Source of the DNA: Thermoanaerobaculia bacterium
GTDB taxonomy: Bacteria; Acidobacteriota; Thermoanaerobaculia; Multivoradales; J023
DNA length: 64,000 nucleotides
Direction: 5' to 3'
NCBI GenBank assembly: GCA_030431255.1
Contig: JAUIJL010000001.1
Location: forward strand, 310,001 to 374,000
The notes under the pieces are model-generated. The model saw only the letters and a program-made list of their open reading frames with translations, did no database searches and was not told the DNA's origin. The position numbers and the translations under genes are program-made. Of this stretch, positions 63,250 through 64,000 are shown piece after piece (position 1 is the stretch's first letter; every line of letters starts with the position of its first letter).

Positions 63250-64000
63250 TTAGTAGCCCTCGACCACCGGGTCCCAGCCGAAAGCGTCTATCATCGTTTG
63301 CCTGTCTAGCCTGAGAGCAGCTAGGCGAAGCTTCAGCTCCCGTTCTGAAATGTCTGGACCATATTGTGCTCGGATCCGTCCCGCCGACAAGCTTGCGGCC
63401 GAGTAGCAGATATCTGTTTCGTGGAGCCCCAGCACCCCGACGCCGTAGCTTTGGCTGGTGATCGCCATGGAACGGTGGCGATGGACGACGCCCTTAGGAA
63501 ATCCGGTGGAGCCGGAGGAGTAGAGCCAAAAACAGTCGTCCTCGGGTTTTGAAGGAAAGGGCTGGAGGTCCGAGTCCGCCTCCGCCGCCAGCTTGACCGC
63601 ATCGTCGACCGTGAGTCGATGGGCGGGTCGTCGGGAGCTCCGCTCCAAGGCCGGGCCGATTTCCGACTCGAAGACTCCGGAATAGACCCATACCTCGGCG
63701 CCGGAGTCTTCGACCAAATATTGATAATCCTGGGAGCGCAGCAGGGTGCTGACCGGCACCGGCACGACTCCGGCATTGATCGCTCCCCAAAATAGAAAGA
63801 AAAACTCGGGGGTATCTTGCATCACCATCAGCTGGCGATCCCCCGGCTGGACGCCGAGCGCCCCGAGGGCTCGACCCCACCGGTTGACCTGCTCCGCCAG
63901 CTGCGCGTAGGTGATCTCTCGACTCTCGTACGTTCGGATCGCCGCCTTGGCGCCCCGGCCCTCGTCGAGATGGCGGTCGATGAAAGGTACTGCCGCGTTG
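63250..64000 (-). CDS. AMP-forming acyl/aryl-CoA ligase, partial and with a foreign C-terminus
   Basis: The frame runs off the window's end, so the true start is not seen. The visible 249 codons match benzoate-CoA-ligase-type ANL enzymes: EITYAQLAEQVNRWGRAL, MQDTPEFFFLFWGAINAGVVPVPV, and the ATP loop YSSGSTGFPKG. At DICYSAASL the match stops. Family members continue with KLFFAYGLGNA; here it becomes GRIRAQYGPDISERELKLRLAALRLD..., which resembles a different small-protein C-terminus (ISERELKLRL...FGWDPVVEGY). So the adenylation core is missing its second half, and the gene is probably non-functional or chimeric. It lies convergent with the zinc-ribbon gene. Confidence 0.7.
   Translation of the reverse strand, partial: NAAVPFIDRHLDEGRGAKAAIRTYESREITYAQLAEQVNRWGRALGALGVQPGDRQLMVMQDTPEFFFLFWGAINAGVVPVPVSTLLRSQDYQYLVEDSGAEVWVYSGVFESEIGPALERSSRRPAHRLTVDDAVKLAAEADSDLQPFPSKPEDDCFWLYSSGSTGFPKGVVHRHRSMAITSQSYGVGVLGLHETDICYSAASLSAGRIRAQYGPDISERELKLRLAALRLDRQTMIDAFGWDPVVEGY

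Noticed and set aside
63360-63395. BamHI/HindIII-like words at the ligase junction as proof of a cloning chimera
   Set aside because: GGATCC and AAGCTT occur by chance in GC-rich DNA at this spacing; only read-level data can decide, so this is listed as a possibility only.
1-64000. tRNA, rRNA or riboswitch
   Set aside because: I found no cloverleaf, rRNA segment or recognisable riboswitch by eye; a covariance-model scan would be decisive.

Overview
The window is GC-rich bacterial chromosome with no RNA genes, phage genes or complete insertion sequence that I can see. The lifestyle genes point to an Acidobacteriota-like bacterium (Thermoanaerobaculia or Holophagae relatives): a PknB-type kinase fused to a TPR-like tail, a CHAT protease-like protein, an FHA-AAA+ regulator, a BlaI/M56 pair, two GT-C glycosyltransferases, and very large secreted proteins ending in a DGFESG...W motif. 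This placement is inferred from gene content and motifs only; no 16S rRNA or single-copy marker is present.

Layout. 1-4157: a co-directional set of an alkaline-phosphatase-superfamily C-terminus (cut by the window edge), a membrane-anchored BNR propeller and a GT39-like membrane protein. 4050-12602: an FHA-AAA+ regulator with an altered GAFTGA loop, divergent from a 2155-residue Kelch/gingipain-type secreted protein. 12714-18586: a Ser/Thr kinase and an internally duplicated helical-repeat protein of unknown function. 19095-25851: a hexaheme cytochrome downstream of a tightly coupled ergothioneine operon (egtD, an ATP-grasp enzyme, egtB). 26092-27735: a REP-associated tyrosine transposase flanked by its probable satellite repeats. 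27736-35333: two secreted alpha/beta hydrolases, a UbiA-family prenyltransferase and a second GT39-like protein. 35592-39355: a CHAT protein overlapping, tail to tail, a single-pass membrane protein whose linker has been invaded in frame by six copies of the same repeat family.

39652-46615: a 2147-residue LRR/CARDB/LamG/beta-helix exoprotein facing three tandem micro-genes (33, 42 and 33 codons). These share a near-identical first 20 residues with a CPxC pair and end in glycine-rich tails; they are the best candidate here for an undescribed system. 47672-53781: an essentially complete uric-acid-to-ureidoglycine pathway (uricase, HIU hydrolase, OHCU decarboxylase, allantoinase, allantoate amidohydrolase) with an unrecognised ATP-grasp-like protein translationally coupled to it. 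54033-55872: a BlaI repressor, an M56 sensor and a decayed ankyrin tail. 55966-58860: a reprolysin-like metalloprotease. 59055-64000: a P-loop kinase-like protein, a fused alpha-oxoamine synthase/GNAT enzyme (a plausible one-polypeptide sphingolipid-type synthase), a small zinc-ribbon protein, and a benzoate-CoA-ligase-like gene whose 3' half is replaced by an unrelated tail.

Common theme: much of the coding capacity goes into exported modular proteins and envelope glycosylation, regulated by kinase, AAA+ and BlaI-type systems. Redox/thiol metabolism (ergothioneine, multiheme cytochrome) and nitrogen salvage from purines form two compact operons.
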